Assembly: GCA_036784855.1 (NCBI GenBank)
Contig: JAZDSV010000035.1
Span: forward strand, 62,001-126,000
DNA length: 64,000 nt
Reading direction: 5' to 3'
DNA from: Aphelidium insulamus
Lineage: Eukaryota; Aphelidiomycota; Aphelidea; Aphelidiaceae
The translations under genes and the position numbers were made by a program. Of this stretch, positions 10,710-22,500 are shown piece by piece. Position 1 is the first letter of the stretch, and every line of letters starts with the position of its first letter. The notes under the pieces were generated by a model, which saw only the letters and a program-made list of their open reading frames with translations, was not told the origin of the DNA and made no database searches.

Positions 10710-13410
10710 ATGGCCGCCTCGCTGTCGTATGCACAGTGTCTGAGGCTGCACCGGGTGTTTGGCCAGTGTGCCTCTGCCACGGACAACACCCTGAATGCCA
10801 GTGACCTGATCAAGGCCGGGGTACGGCTGGACAATCAGCTGCATCATGACCGCTCATGCTTGCAGAGCCGGCTGGGCTTGCTGCTGGAGCGTGCCGACTG
10901 CATGGCGGTGCTGGGCAAGTACGGCGACGGTGACAAAATGTGCCTGGTGGACTTTTTGCGGCTGTTTGCCGAGCTGGCGGCAGCGGAAGGTACCGGGGAT
11001 AGTGAAGCCGAGTCGCTGCGCCACCTGCTCAACGAGGTGTGGATCTATGCTTTATATGCACAGAGAAGTCCGTTCTCCTCACGCAATGCCGTGCGGCGCA
11101 GGACCTACAATCGTGGCTACTGGGCGCCAAGAAGAAGTCGGGCGTAGTTGTTGCGCACACCGACGGCTCCCCCGCCCCTGTTCACTGTAATTATCTGGCG
11201 CGGCGTATTCGCGTGCGTATCGAAAGCGTGATCGGTCTGCAGCAGTTCCAGTGGTTGTGCATATTTATATCATACTTTTTATCATCTCATGGTTGTACAG
11301 TGTGAAGTTGCGCCAGAATGTCGGCGTAGAGTTCTCGGCGCTGGATCCATATATTAGCGTGCAAATGGCAGGCATTACCCAGCACACCTCCATTCTATTT
11401 GGACAGGTACGTGATAACGATGACCAAAAGTTTGTATAGCATATTGCAGTCGGGCAATAGCAAATCGCTGCACTGGGACCAAGATTTGGTGTTTGAAGTG
11501 GAGCTGCCACGGGGAACACCGAGCAACGTTGATGGGTGGTTGCGTAGTCAGTTCATACAATTCCAGCTGCGCGACAGCTTCGATGAGGGATATCTTCCGT
11601 ATGCTATATACACTTGATTTGATACCAGGTATCTTAACGCTCGATATTGACAGGCACACAGAAGCACTGGCGAGCGGGGCAATTTCGCTTCACCGGATAA
11701 TTTGTGCCTACGAGCCACAAAGTCGCTTCAGTGTTGAACTCGACAATTTTCACATAGCGACAGACGCCTCGCCACCACGCCTATCCGTGTCTGTGCTAGA
11801 TACATCTGGCGACAAGTATCCATGGCTGCACGTCATGGACTACGTTGTGCCAACGGATAACTGTAAGTTACTTGCGTCTATATCAACAAGACTGACTGAT
11901 AGCTTTAATACAATCTTACTCAGAAGCTTTGAATAGCAGTGCAGTGAGTGGAATGATAATTTTGCAATCAATCTCAAGTGAAATTGGTTAGCAAGTGATG
12001 GCGACGGTTGACCATATTCGGGCAACTGTTGGTACCATTCTCAAGCCGTCACAAGCGTGTCCCGTGCTTGCACTTACCGGATCAAAACTTGGATACATTC
12101 CGGAACTACTGATGTCAACTCCGTCTACAACTACGCTATCACTGGATTCCTTGGCATCGATCGATGAAGTCACCATCGATACGTTCGTGGACGTAAACAC
12201 GGCTACCCGCGACATTATGGTGTCTACATCATCGTCGTCTGCCACTTGTCGGAGCGTGACTCGGCCTAGCTTGCTGACTAATTGCCGGTCTGTGAACGAT
12301 ATTCTTGAAGTGGGACAAGCGACCAATTTTGAAAAGGCCCTGCTGTTGTTTCAAACTCTGCATAGTCATCAACTCGACTGTACCATATGCTACGGAAGCG
12401 GTAAGTGAGCACTCTAGTTTACAGCAATAATACATGCTTATGTCATGCAGCGACATCAGCAGACGAATTCTTTGTCGTCAGCACTCACACGCTGGATTCC
12501 TTGAATTCTTCAGAGTCCACAGTTGACATGGTGTTATTGAACAAGAAGAATGCGAGGCTACTGCAATACATTGCAGCCTCCGCAAAAACAGTGCAGCTTT
12601 GGTGGGAGCCGCGAAATGGTGCGTGAATGTTATCTTGCTCCATCTACATGTGTATGATACATAGGCAAACCATGGGTGGCCAAGGGGCCTCTATTTCCAT
12701 TCAAGTCCGTCTCTGCTTGCTACAAACCAAAAAATATGTGGATCAATCTTCAACACGATATCGCTGATGTTTCACGGTGAGAAATCATCGCAACATTCTG
12801 TGCAAACTCATTAGCGTTAGATTATCCTGGAATTTACAAGATCCGAAAGTGTGGACGCCAGTGTTTGGAGGCAGTGTAGAACTGCGTCAGAATCTTCGAA
12901 CTGCCACATCGCTTATCATTCCGCAGATCGACTTACGGTAAGCACGCCATTGTTATTCACTGCAATCATCTCCGTTTATAGGAGCTTGGCTGATTGCTTG
13001 GTGGCGGCTATATGTGGCTACAGACAGCACTTTCTATACATTGCAACAACTCAATTCCACTCGATCGCATCCAGTGAAATGCAAACTGCCATTAACTCGA
13101 GTGGCGTGAATGTCAACAAACTGTGCGAATCGGCCATATCATGCTTGCCTGATGGGTATGCGTGGCATGGACGAATGTTTCACTTTCTGTACTCTCGTCT
13201 GGACAATCTCATGGAAGACTTAGGCAAGCTCTTAACTGATGTAACCGAATGTATTTATATTGTGCAGTGGCCACGGGTGTGTTGGACTGCAGCTGCCCGA
13301 ATGCACTGTACGCATTAGCCATCAAATTGCAAGACGTTGGCGGCGCTATGGCGGCACAAATTTACATTGGTTACATGTTTGATCTCAATGCCGATTTGAT
13401 ATACGCATAG
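10710..13410 (+). CDS. CC2D2A/CEP76-family C2 and transglutaminase-like ciliary protein
   Basis: Twelve exons splice in frame to about 725 residues: 10710-11036, 11102-11250, 11301-11406, 11450-11598, 11654-11862, 11903-11943, 11992-12400, 12451-12618, 12665-12776, 12815-12937, 12982-13223, 13268-13410. A C2-like region (VKLRQNVGVEF, DPYISVQMAG, HWDQDLVFEVELP) is followed by a degraded transglutaminase-like region. Its pieces resemble CC2D2A: LWWEP, PFKSVSACYKPKNMWINLQ, DPKVWTPVF, then CLPDGYAWHGRMFHFLY near the end. CC2D2A belongs to the MKS/B9 transition-zone complex of cilia. It is about half the length of animal CC2D2A and lacks a long N-terminus. The last intron needs a GC donor (TTAG|GCAAGC). 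CEP76 is the alternative assignment. An in-frame ATG also occurs at 10626. Confidence 0.68.
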
Positions 13411-13475
13411 TGTCGCATAAATGTTTAAATGGAATAGAATGGTGTCAGACTGTATTGTCATGCCTCACGAGACAC

Positions 13476-14503
13476 CTAAAACTTGAAGACATTGTCCTTG
13501 GTGAAGCCCAGCTGCCCCAGCGCACTCTCCGCCGGCACCTCTCCCTGCGACTTGTCGGGCATCTTGTCTCCACTCACAGCCTTCATCAGACCGGGCGGGC
13601 CGCACACAAACACGATACTGCCGGCGTCCGTAGCCGCGGGCAGTTTGCACGCCTTTATCATGTCTGCCGATACGTGTCCCACTTTTCCTGTAGATGTATG
13701 AGATTATAAAACAGTGGCATTTGCATCTGATGCAGATGCATTTACCAGTCCAGTTATCAGCCGGCTTGTCAATGGTGTAGTGCACAGTGAACCTGTGTCA
13801 ACATTAACATTATTATCACACCGTATCAACCAACCTGTCGGGATGCTGACGGGCCAGCGAGTCAATTTCCTGTTTGAGCAAAATGTCATCGGGGGTGACA
13901 TTGCCAAACAGCAGAGTCAGTTTGGTCTTGTCCTGCGAGCTCTTTAGCGCCTCGTTAATGACCTGCAGCATGGGGGTGATGCCGGTTCCGCCAGCCACCA
14001 TGCCAATGTGCGACCACTTGTTTGGCTGGTACTTGATCTTGCTGATGGGCCCCTTAAATAGCAGCTCGTCGCCCTCCTTTAGCCCGAAAATGTAGTTGGA
14101 CATGGCGCCATCGGGGTAGCGCTTAATCACCAGGTCCAGGTGGCCGCGCTGCTCCGGACTGGAGGTGGGCGTGTACGGACGGATCACTTGCTTGGTGGAG
14201 ACTTGGCCGGTTTCACGGTCCTTCACCTGGCAGTCGGCCTTGACCAGCAGGCACGACGCCACGTCCATACCGGCAACATGTTGCTGTGACGGCAACTGGA
14301 AGCTGTAATATCAATTAATACATTGCATATATAGTTGAAGATATACTTACCGATAATGAACCGTGTTGTGCGAGATGGGCGTGGCCGATTTCAGCTTGAG
14401 CCTGGTAAGCATCAGTCTACATCACACTGATACTTGCATGAAGCACTCACGGGATAAATGCATCCGGCTGCAGCGTGGGTATACCCTGGCGCTTCGACGA
14501 CAT
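13476..14503 (-). CDS. NADH-cytochrome b5 reductase
   Basis: Five exons on the minus strand, 14451-14503, 14351-14401, 13835-14302, 13746-13792 and 13476-13687, 276 residues. FAD-binding RPYTPTSS, NADH-binding GGTGITPMLQV and CGPPGLM are all present. So are DLVIKRYPDGAMS and the FTVHYTIDKP segment (formed across a splice), and the protein ends VFKF. It transfers electrons from NADH to cytochrome b5 for lipid desaturation, sterol synthesis and haem-protein reduction. Many homologues have an N-terminal membrane anchor. Here the first ATG gives a soluble start, and an acceptor-like TGTGTAG sits immediately before it, so an upstream exon encoding an anchor may exist. It converges on the CC2D2A-like gene with 65 bp between. 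Confidence 0.92.
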
Positions 14504-15240
14504 CCTACACCACACATAAGTTTCACATACGCGCTAATGTATGCACTGCACTGACCAGCGAGCGGCGACGTAACCCCCAGCAGTCCACAGCTGCACCACA
14601 GTAAGCTTGAAGGATGTGCACAGCAGAGACGCGTCAACAACTTGCCGCCACGGCCGACCAGAAGAGCGGGCGGCGCAAAATCGGGACGGACGACGCGGTG
14701 CTCGCTTCAATTGCCATTTGGTAATTGGCTGTCTGTGTGTGTGTGTGGCCGTGACGTAAGCGCTGAAGTGTTAATACACACCGTGTGCATTTAACTTAAA
14801 TAACTATTGCACGACGTACAAATCATAATAATTTAAAGTGGTCCAGCTACGTAAGGGTCCCATACTTAAGGCGTGGTCCATGGGTGGCCTCCATAAGTTA
14901 CATTGACGTTTCATACTCCACTGAATCATCGTACTGGTAGCTAGCGCTTTGAAATCACACTGTATACTTTATATCAGTTCAGTATTATGTAGTCGGCGCC
15001 CCTCAAAGTCGGCAAGCTGAACCGAGACTGATGAGACTTGAAGGAAATGTGACCCAGATCTGATGACTCCCCATTCAAGGCCGGTATTAGGCATACCCGA
15101 CATGAAATATATACACAGTGCGGTCAGAGCTAAACACGAGGTGCTAAATTGCCAAGTAAGTTGTAAATATGTAGTGAGGAGACGCGCTGTTTATGTATTA
15201 AGTTAAGTTACTACTACTACTACTATTACTGCCAAGAGCT
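14504..15240. other. Intergenic region, no gene seen
   Basis: 737 bp between the cytochrome b5 reductase start and the secreted-protein stop. It has a short (GT)n run near 14733-14746 and a TAC/ACT trinucleotide run near 15208-15228. It should include the CYB5R promoter on the minus strand. Nothing coding is convincing. Confidence 0.5.
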
Positions 15241-15828
15241 TCACGCAGCTGCGGCGGCGGAGACTTTTGTGCCCACGGTGACCTTGCAGCCGTCGGCTTT
15301 GCATGCGGATATGTTGCTGGTGGAGCTGGCAATGGGCGCGGCAAAGGCGTTGTAGAGCGTGGCGTCGCTGGGTGGTGTGCCGCACTTGCCCATCCACCGC
15401 GGCTGCACAGTCATGCCGGGTGTCTTCCAGTAGGGCAGTGGGGTCGCGGGGTTCAGCGGGCACACGGTGGTCTTCAGGGCATTCTCCCCCAGGTCCACGA
15501 ACCACGCCGTGTGCTCGCCGCTGATGTCCGTGTGCTCGTTGCCGTCCGTGTCCCAGCACTTGGTCAGCATGGCCACTCTGCCAGGCTCGCACAGCTGCAC
15601 GCCCATCTTGGTGTTGTCCTCCACGTCCAAGCGGTACATGGCGCTGATCAAGCCGAGCCCCGTCACTGGTTTCTCATCGCCTACGCGCTCCACCTTTTGC
15701 CCGTTGTTGAACACGGTGAATAGCTTGTCTGCCGTCACCTCCAGCTGACACGTGATGTATGTGGCAGTGGTGCTACTGATGCACAGCGCTGCCACCAGCG
15801 TTGTCAATATCGCGGTCAGCATGCGCAT
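15241..15828 (-). CDS. Secreted protein of unknown family (paralogue of 6023-6745)
   Basis: Single exon, 195 residues from the ATG at 15828. A signal peptide (MRMLTAILTTLVAALCISSTTA) precedes CQLEV, and about 70 residues later comes AMLTKCWDTDGN. These two blocks and their spacing match the product encoded at 6023-6745, so the two are paralogues about 9 kb apart on the same strand. Four further cysteines lie in the C-terminal half, and the protein ends in a run of alanines rather than a lysine tail. An upstream TTG-initiated extension is open but has no ATG. I do not recognise the family. Secretion is the only solid inference. Confidence 0.75.
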   Translation of the reverse strand: MRMLTAILTTLVAALCISSTTATYITCQLEVTADKLFTVFNNGQKVERVGDEKPVTGLGLISAMYRLDVEDNTKMGVQLCEPGRVAMLTKCWDTDGNEHTDISGEHTAWFVDLGENALKTTVCPLNPATPLPYWKTPGMTVQPRWMGKCGTPPSDATLYNAFAAPIASSTSNISACKADGCKVTVGTKVSAAAAA

Positions 15829-16597
15829 TGCTGATAGATTCAAGGATTATTCAAATGTGGCGTGCAGGCAACGTCATCGGATCATGAGGATTGCGTGTGC
15901 ATGCGCAGTGGTAATGTATGTACAGTGGTAACGCTCTTGTGTATTTTACTTCAATGGATACCTACTATGGAGTGTGCGCCCGCTCAACAACCAGAATATA
16001 ATGGTCATCATACAGTTTACTGGTTTATCATCGTCTTGAGAAGATGTTTGCATATTCCGTGGCCCTTCATGCGCTTGTTATATACATGCGTATATATGTA
16101 CCACATATGAGATTATTTGCGACTAATCTGTGCTATTACCGCGTACTAGAAGGAGTGCATGGCCTTAGCTTCAACAAAACTTTATACAATGTCAAGTATT
16201 GAGAAGATTGTGCCCATGCATCCCTATGAACTGGGTGCAGCTAGCTCAATTTAATTATGTTATGTTACACGATTAAAGCGTGTGTATGCATATGTATGTG
16301 TGAGCTTGAGATAATCTGACAATAATATGCTGGAGTAACAGTTGGTTTTCTGATTCTTTTGCTCTGCCTGCAATATCAATGGCTCCCTGTTTCGCGGACC
16401 TTTCGGCCCTTGCAAGTTGCTGGTTCCAGCGGAGTGGATCCCGACCTATAACTAGGATTGCGACGATTGAAGATGAAGTTAATTTTGAACCGGCAAGTAA
16501 TAGGGTCAGGGTCAGGGTTGAGTGGCTGAGTCAAGTCAGTCCATTCGAATCATCTCCACGTCTCTTGCTACAATATACAACAAAGCGCCGCGCGACC
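15829..16597. other. Intergenic region upstream of the Brr2 gene
   Basis: 769 bp separating the divergently transcribed secreted-protein gene and the Brr2 gene. It is A/T-rich between about 16080 and 16330. An ORF from 16379 reads into the Brr2 frame but starts well before the conserved N-terminus. No element beyond a presumed bidirectional promoter can be identified. Confidence 0.5.
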
Positions 16598-19500
16598 ATG
16601 GCGGAGAATATTGCGCGCGACACGCAGTACCAGTACAAGGCCACGGCCTCGCTGGTGCTGCAGCAAGACCGCTCGCACATTCCCAACCGCACCAAGGAGC
16701 CCACGGGCGAGCCCGAGTCGCTATGGGGCATCTACGATCCAAAACAGATGGGCGACCGCGCGCAGCGTGCCCAGCCCGAGCACGAGCTCTCCCAAATGGC
16801 CAAGCAGAAGCAGAAGGCGGAGCGTAGTAATAATGGGGCGGGTGCCTCTGGTCTGGTGAAGAAGCAGCAACAAAAGATTTCGGCCCGTGAGCGCATCACG
16901 AGCGCGTTCGGCGCGCAGTCCGTGCTGGATGCCGTCGATGACTTTGAGGGGCTGACCTATCGGCCAAAGACCCGCGAGACCAAGGAGACCTACTCTCTGA
17001 TTTTGCACTTTACGGCTGGTCTGCTCGGTGATCAGGTGTGTGGTAGAGTGTGTCAGTGCGTTCAATATTATGTATTTACTTCTTCTGTAGAGCCAAGAGA
17101 TTCTGCGGTCGGCGACGGATGAAGTTCTGGCAACGCTCAAGAATGCGACGCTCAAAGACTTTGACAAGAAGAAGGAGATTGAATATATCATCGGCGAGCA
17201 GCTGGCGCCAGAAAAGTTTAACCAGCTAATTAATCTGGGCAAGAAGATTACCGACTACTCGGATGACTCCGCTCAGGTGCTTGACTTAATACTTTTACAT
17301 AAATTTATGCTAATGATATACTGTAGGCGGACAAGGCCAAGACCGCCGAGGGAGAAATTGACGAGGATGTCGGCGTGGCCGTTGTGTTTGACGAGGAGGA
17401 GGAGGAGGCGAGTGACGTCTATGAAATTAACGAAGACGAAGAGTCGGACGAGGAGCCAGGCATTGATGAGGCCGGTGAGGCAGATTTGGCGGCACTGAAT
17501 GAGCAAAAAGCGGAAGACAGCGCGGAAGTTGCCGCTGCCATGGACGAGGAAGAGACTGTGGTTCCACCTACTGGCGACGCAGTCAAGTCGCGCAAGAAGG
17601 CTGCCGGTCCCGGAGACAATTTGTCGCCGCTGGAAATCGATGCATTCTGGCTGCAGCGCACGGTGTCGACCTACTTTCCCGACGCCCTGACATCGCAAAA
17701 GATTTCCAACCAGATCATGGATATTTTGCGTGACACTAGATCCGCGCGCGAATGTGAAAACGCACTAGTTCAACTGCTAAACTACAGCAACTTTGAGCTG
17801 GTTCGTGCTGTCATAGTTCTATTCTTAACAGTAATTATCTTACTACCAGGTCAAACTTGCCACCAAGCACAAAGATCTGATTTACTGGTCCACTCGTCTG
17901 GCCAAAGCGGGTCCTCGTGGGGAAGAGCGCACAGCGGTGGAAAAGGAAGTGGCAGACGCTGGTTTCTCCTGGATCCTGGTTGCGCTGCAGACCGGCGCAT
18001 CATCTGTCCGTGATGACATGGAGGTACGATATATGAATATAATAAGCAGACTGTTTACATTGCGGCAGGTGGACCAGGAGGAGCCACGGAAGCGCCAGCA
18101 GACAATGGCGGAAAAGATTGCATCGAGGGCGCCGCACAAACTGCTCGACTTGGACGCCATGGCATTTGCGCAGGGCTCCCACGTAATGACCAACAAAAAG
18201 TGCGAGCTGCCCGCCGGCTCCTTCAAGACCACGCACAAGAGCTACGAGGAGGTGACGGTCCCGGCGCCCACGCCGCCCGCCATGGCCGACGGTGAAACAC
18301 TGGTGTCCATCACATCGCTGCCCGAGTGGGCGCAGCCGGCGTTCAAGTCGGCCAAGTGTCTGAACCGGGTGCAGTCCCGCGTCTACCCGGCCGCCTTTGA
18401 GACGGACGAGAACCTGCTCATTTGCGCCCCGACCGGTGCCGGCAAGACCAACGTCGCGGTGCTGACCATGCTGCGGGCCATCTCGCGCTTCCGCAACGTG
18501 GAGACTGGCCGCATCGACTTGGATGCGCTCAAAATCATTTACATTGCCCCGATGAAGGCGCTGGTGCAGGAAGTTGTGGGCAACTTTAGCGCGAGGCTTG
18601 GCGCCGCATACGGCATCAAGGTCGCCGAGTTGACGGGCGACCGGCAGCTGACCAAGCAGCAGATTGCCGAGACGCAGATCATTGTCACCACGCCCGAGAA
18701 GTGGGACATTATCACGCGCAAGGCGCACGACCGCTCCTACACGCAGCTGGTGCGCCTGATCATCATTGACGAGATCCACTTGCTGCACGACGACCGCGGC
18801 CCGGTGCTGGAGGCGATTGTCGCACGCACTGTCCGCGGCATCGAGGCGTCCAGCAAGCACGTGCGCCTGGTGGGACTGAGTGCCACGCTGCCAAACTACC
18901 ACGACGTGGCCGCATTTCTGCGCGTGGACCGGCACCAGGGACTGTTCCACTTTGACAACGGGTACCGTCCCTGCCCGCTGCGCCAGACCTACATTGGCAT
19001 CACGGAGCGCAAGGTGCACCGACGCCTGCAACTGATGAACGAGATTTGCTACGAAAAGTGCCACGCGGAGGCCGGCCGCAACCAGGTGCTGGTGTTTGTG
19101 CACTCGCGCAAGGAGACGGGCAAGACGGCGCGCGCCATCCGCGACCTGGCCATCCAGCACGAGACGCTGCCCCAGTTCCTGCGCCACGGCTCTGCCAGCA
19201 GCGAGATCCTGGCCGCGGAGGCTGAGACGGCCAAGAGCAAGGAATTGCAGGAGCTGCTGCCGTACGGGTTCGCCTGCCATCATGCCGGGATGACCCGGGC
19301 GGACCGCACGCTGGTGGAGGAGCTGTTTGCCGATGGCCACATCCAGGTGCTGGTGTCCACCGCGACACTGGCGTGGGGTGTGAATCTGCCGGCGCACACT
19401 GTGATCATCAAGGGCACGCAGGTGTACCAGCCGGACAAGGGACGCTGGCAGGAGTTGTCGCCGCAGGACGTGCTGCAGATGCTGGGTCGCGCTGGGCGAC

Positions 19501-22500
19501 CGCAGTACGACACGCACGGCGAGGGCATCATCATCACGGCGCACCAGGAGTTGCAGTTCTATCTCAGTCTGCTGAATGTGCAGCTGCCCATCGAGTCGCA
19601 GCTGGTGGGACGCCTACCCGACATGCTCAACGCCGAGATTGTGTTGGGCACGGTGCGCAGCCGGGACGACGCATGTGAATGGCTAGCCGCCACCTACCTC
19701 TACATCCGGGCACTGCGGGCGCCAAATGTCTACGGCGTCGACGACAACGATGCAGACAACGACAGTGACAAGCTGCTGATGCAGTGGCGCGTGGACTTGG
19801 TGCATGCGGCCGCGGTGCTGCTGGACCGCGCACAGCTGATAAAGTACGACAAGAAGGCGTCGGGCAGGATGCAAGTGACGGAGCTGGGCCGTATCGCCGC
19901 GCACTTTTACCTCTCGCACCGCTCCGTGGCCACCTACAACCGGCACCTGCGCCCCGCCATGGGCATGATCGAGCTGCTGCGTGTGTTCTCGCTCAGCGAC
20001 GAGTTCCGCCACATTCCCGTCCGCCAGGAGGAGCAGATGGAGCTGCAGACGCTGGTGGAGCGTGTCCCCATTCCCGTCAAGGAGGCCGGCGCCGGTATCA
20101 GCGGCGGTGTGTCGGGTGCCGCCGAGGAGCCCGCCAGCAAGATCAACGTGCTGCTGCAGGCCTACATCTCCCAGCTGAAACTGACGGGATTTGCCCTGGT
20201 CAGCGACATGGTTTACGTGACGCAGAGTGCCGGCCGCATCTTGCGCGCCATATTCGAGATCTGTCTGCGGCGCGGGTGGGCACAGCTGGCACGCCAAGCA
20301 CTCTCGCTGTGCCAGATGGTGGAGCGCCGCATGTGGCTGTCCATGACGCCGTTGCGCCAATTCCGCGGTGTCAGCATGGACCTGATGCGCCGGCTGGAGA
20401 AGAAGGAGTTCCCGTGGGAGCGGATGCGCGACCTGAACGCCCAGGAACTCGGTGAACTGGTGCGCAACCCAAAGGCCGGCAAACTGCTGCAGACGCTGGT
20501 GCGGCGCTTCCCCCGCCTGGAGCTGCAAGCCCGCGTGCTACCAGTCACCCGCTCGACGCTCTCCGTGGACCTGACCATCACGCCGGCCTTTGAGTACTGT
20601 TCAGGCAGCGCTACTGGAGACGCCCGGGACAGCACGGCGGCTGTGCACAGCTCCTCGGGCGAGCTGTTCTGGCTGCTTGTGGAGGATTGTGACCAGGAGC
20701 GCATTCTGCACTGCGACCAGTTTGTGCTGCGGCCGCGCTACGCCACCGACGAGCACCACGTGTCGTTCACGGTGCCGCTGCACGAACCGCTGCCGCCCAA
20801 CTACTTTGTGTCGGTGGTGTCGGACCGGTGGATGCACGCCGAGACCCGTCTGCCCGTCTCATTCAAGCACCTGATCCTACCCGCCGCGTTCCCGCCGCAC
20901 ACCGAATTGCTGGACATGCAGCCGCTGCCGTGCCAGGAGGCGCTGCGTGACACCGAGGCACACCGCCAGCTGTTTGCCCGGCGCGGCTGGCGCTACTTCA
21001 ACGCCGTACAGACGCAACTGTTTGACGCCGTGTACAACCGCGACGACAATGTGTTTGTGGGGGCGCCGGGCGGCAGCGGCAAGTCCGTGTGCGCCGAACT
21101 GGCAATGCTGCGCCTCTGGGCCGCCGCCGACGACGCAGTGGCCGTGTACATTGCGCCCAGTGCCGAGCTGTGCACTCAGCGCCGGCTGCAGTGGTCGCGG
21201 GACCCGCAGCGCCGACTGACGGACGCCCCGATGCACCGGCGCATCGTGCAGCTCACGGGCGAATCTGCCGTCGCCGACCTGAAGCGCATGGACGGTGCGC
21301 ATCTGGTGCTTGCCACGCCGCAGCAGTGGGACATGGTGTCGCGGCGATGGCGCCAGCGGGCCGCCGTGCAGCGCGTGCGCCTCTTCATCGTCGACCAGGC
21401 ACACCAGCTGGGCGCCCAGGTCGGGCCCACCATGGAGATTGTGGTGTCGCGCATGCGCTTCATGTCGTCCCAGCTGGCGGTGGAGGACAGCGGAGATGCT
21501 GCGCCGGTGCGTATCGTAGCCCTGTCGGCCAGTCTGGGCAACGCGCGCGACATTGGCGAGTGGATCGGGTGCAGTGGTGCCGCCACAGTCTTCAACTTCC
21601 ACCCGAGCGTGCGCCCCGTGCCCATGGAGATCCACATGCAGAGCTTCAACATTCCGCACATGGCCTCGCTGATGTTGGCAATGGCCAAGCCAGTGTTCAC
21701 GGGCGTCGTGCAGCACTGTCCGCAGCCCCAGCACCAGGCCATGGTGTTTGTCCCAGGGCGTCGACACACTCGCGACACCGCCACTGAGCTGATTGCGCTG
21801 TCAGCCGTGCCGAGTGCCACGGATCCAGTGACGCGAAGGTTCTTGCGCCTGCCAGACGGCCAGCATATCAGCGCCGACGACGAGGACGAGGTGGTGGACC
21901 GTGCGGTACACTCTGCCATTGGCCACGTCCTGGACACTGTTAGTGACGCGCACCTGCGGCTGGCACTGTCGCACGGGATCGGCTATTTGAACGAGGGCCA
22001 GTCGCCCGAGGAGCGCCGGGTGGTCACACGTCTCTATCAGCAGGGTGTGGTGCGAGTGTTGCTAGTCAGTCGCGAGATGATGGACTCGCTGTACGACGAG
22101 GCGAGTGGCCGCGCACTGGACGCGCACATGGTCGTCATCATGGGCACTCAGTACTACAATGGCCACGAGCATCGCTATGTGGACTATGCGCTGGCCGAGG
22201 TGCTGCAAATGACGGCCTGTGCCGGACGCCGCGACAGTGCTCAGAGCGGCAATGACCACGACGACGAAGATGACAGTTCCGGCATGGCGGCCCCGGTGCT
22301 CTTCATGTGCCCGACGAACAAGAAGGAGTTTTACAAAAAGTTTTTGTACGAAGGCCTGCCCATTGAGAGCCACCTGGACCACAGTCTGCACGACCACTTC
22401 AACGCCGAGATCGTCACCAAGACCATCGAGACCAAGCAGGACGCCGTGGACTACTTGACATGGACGTACATGTACCGCCGAATGGCCCAAAACCCAAACT

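Noticed and set aside
15862-16110. 82-codon plus-strand ORF with hydrophobic character
   Set aside because: No homology recognised, no start or splice support, and it lies in A/T-rich promoter DNA.
16500-16525. TAGGGTCAGGGTCAGGG resembling telomere repeats
   Set aside because: Only two or three imperfect units in the Brr2 upstream region; too short for a telomeric tract.
18000-19544. 514-codon minus-strand ORF antisense to the Brr2 exon, and similar long antisense ORFs at 19683-20528, 20877-21767 and 21176-21937
   Set aside because: They overlap conserved Brr2 helicase codons, have no recognisable motifs, and are explained by GC-biased third positions of the sense gene.
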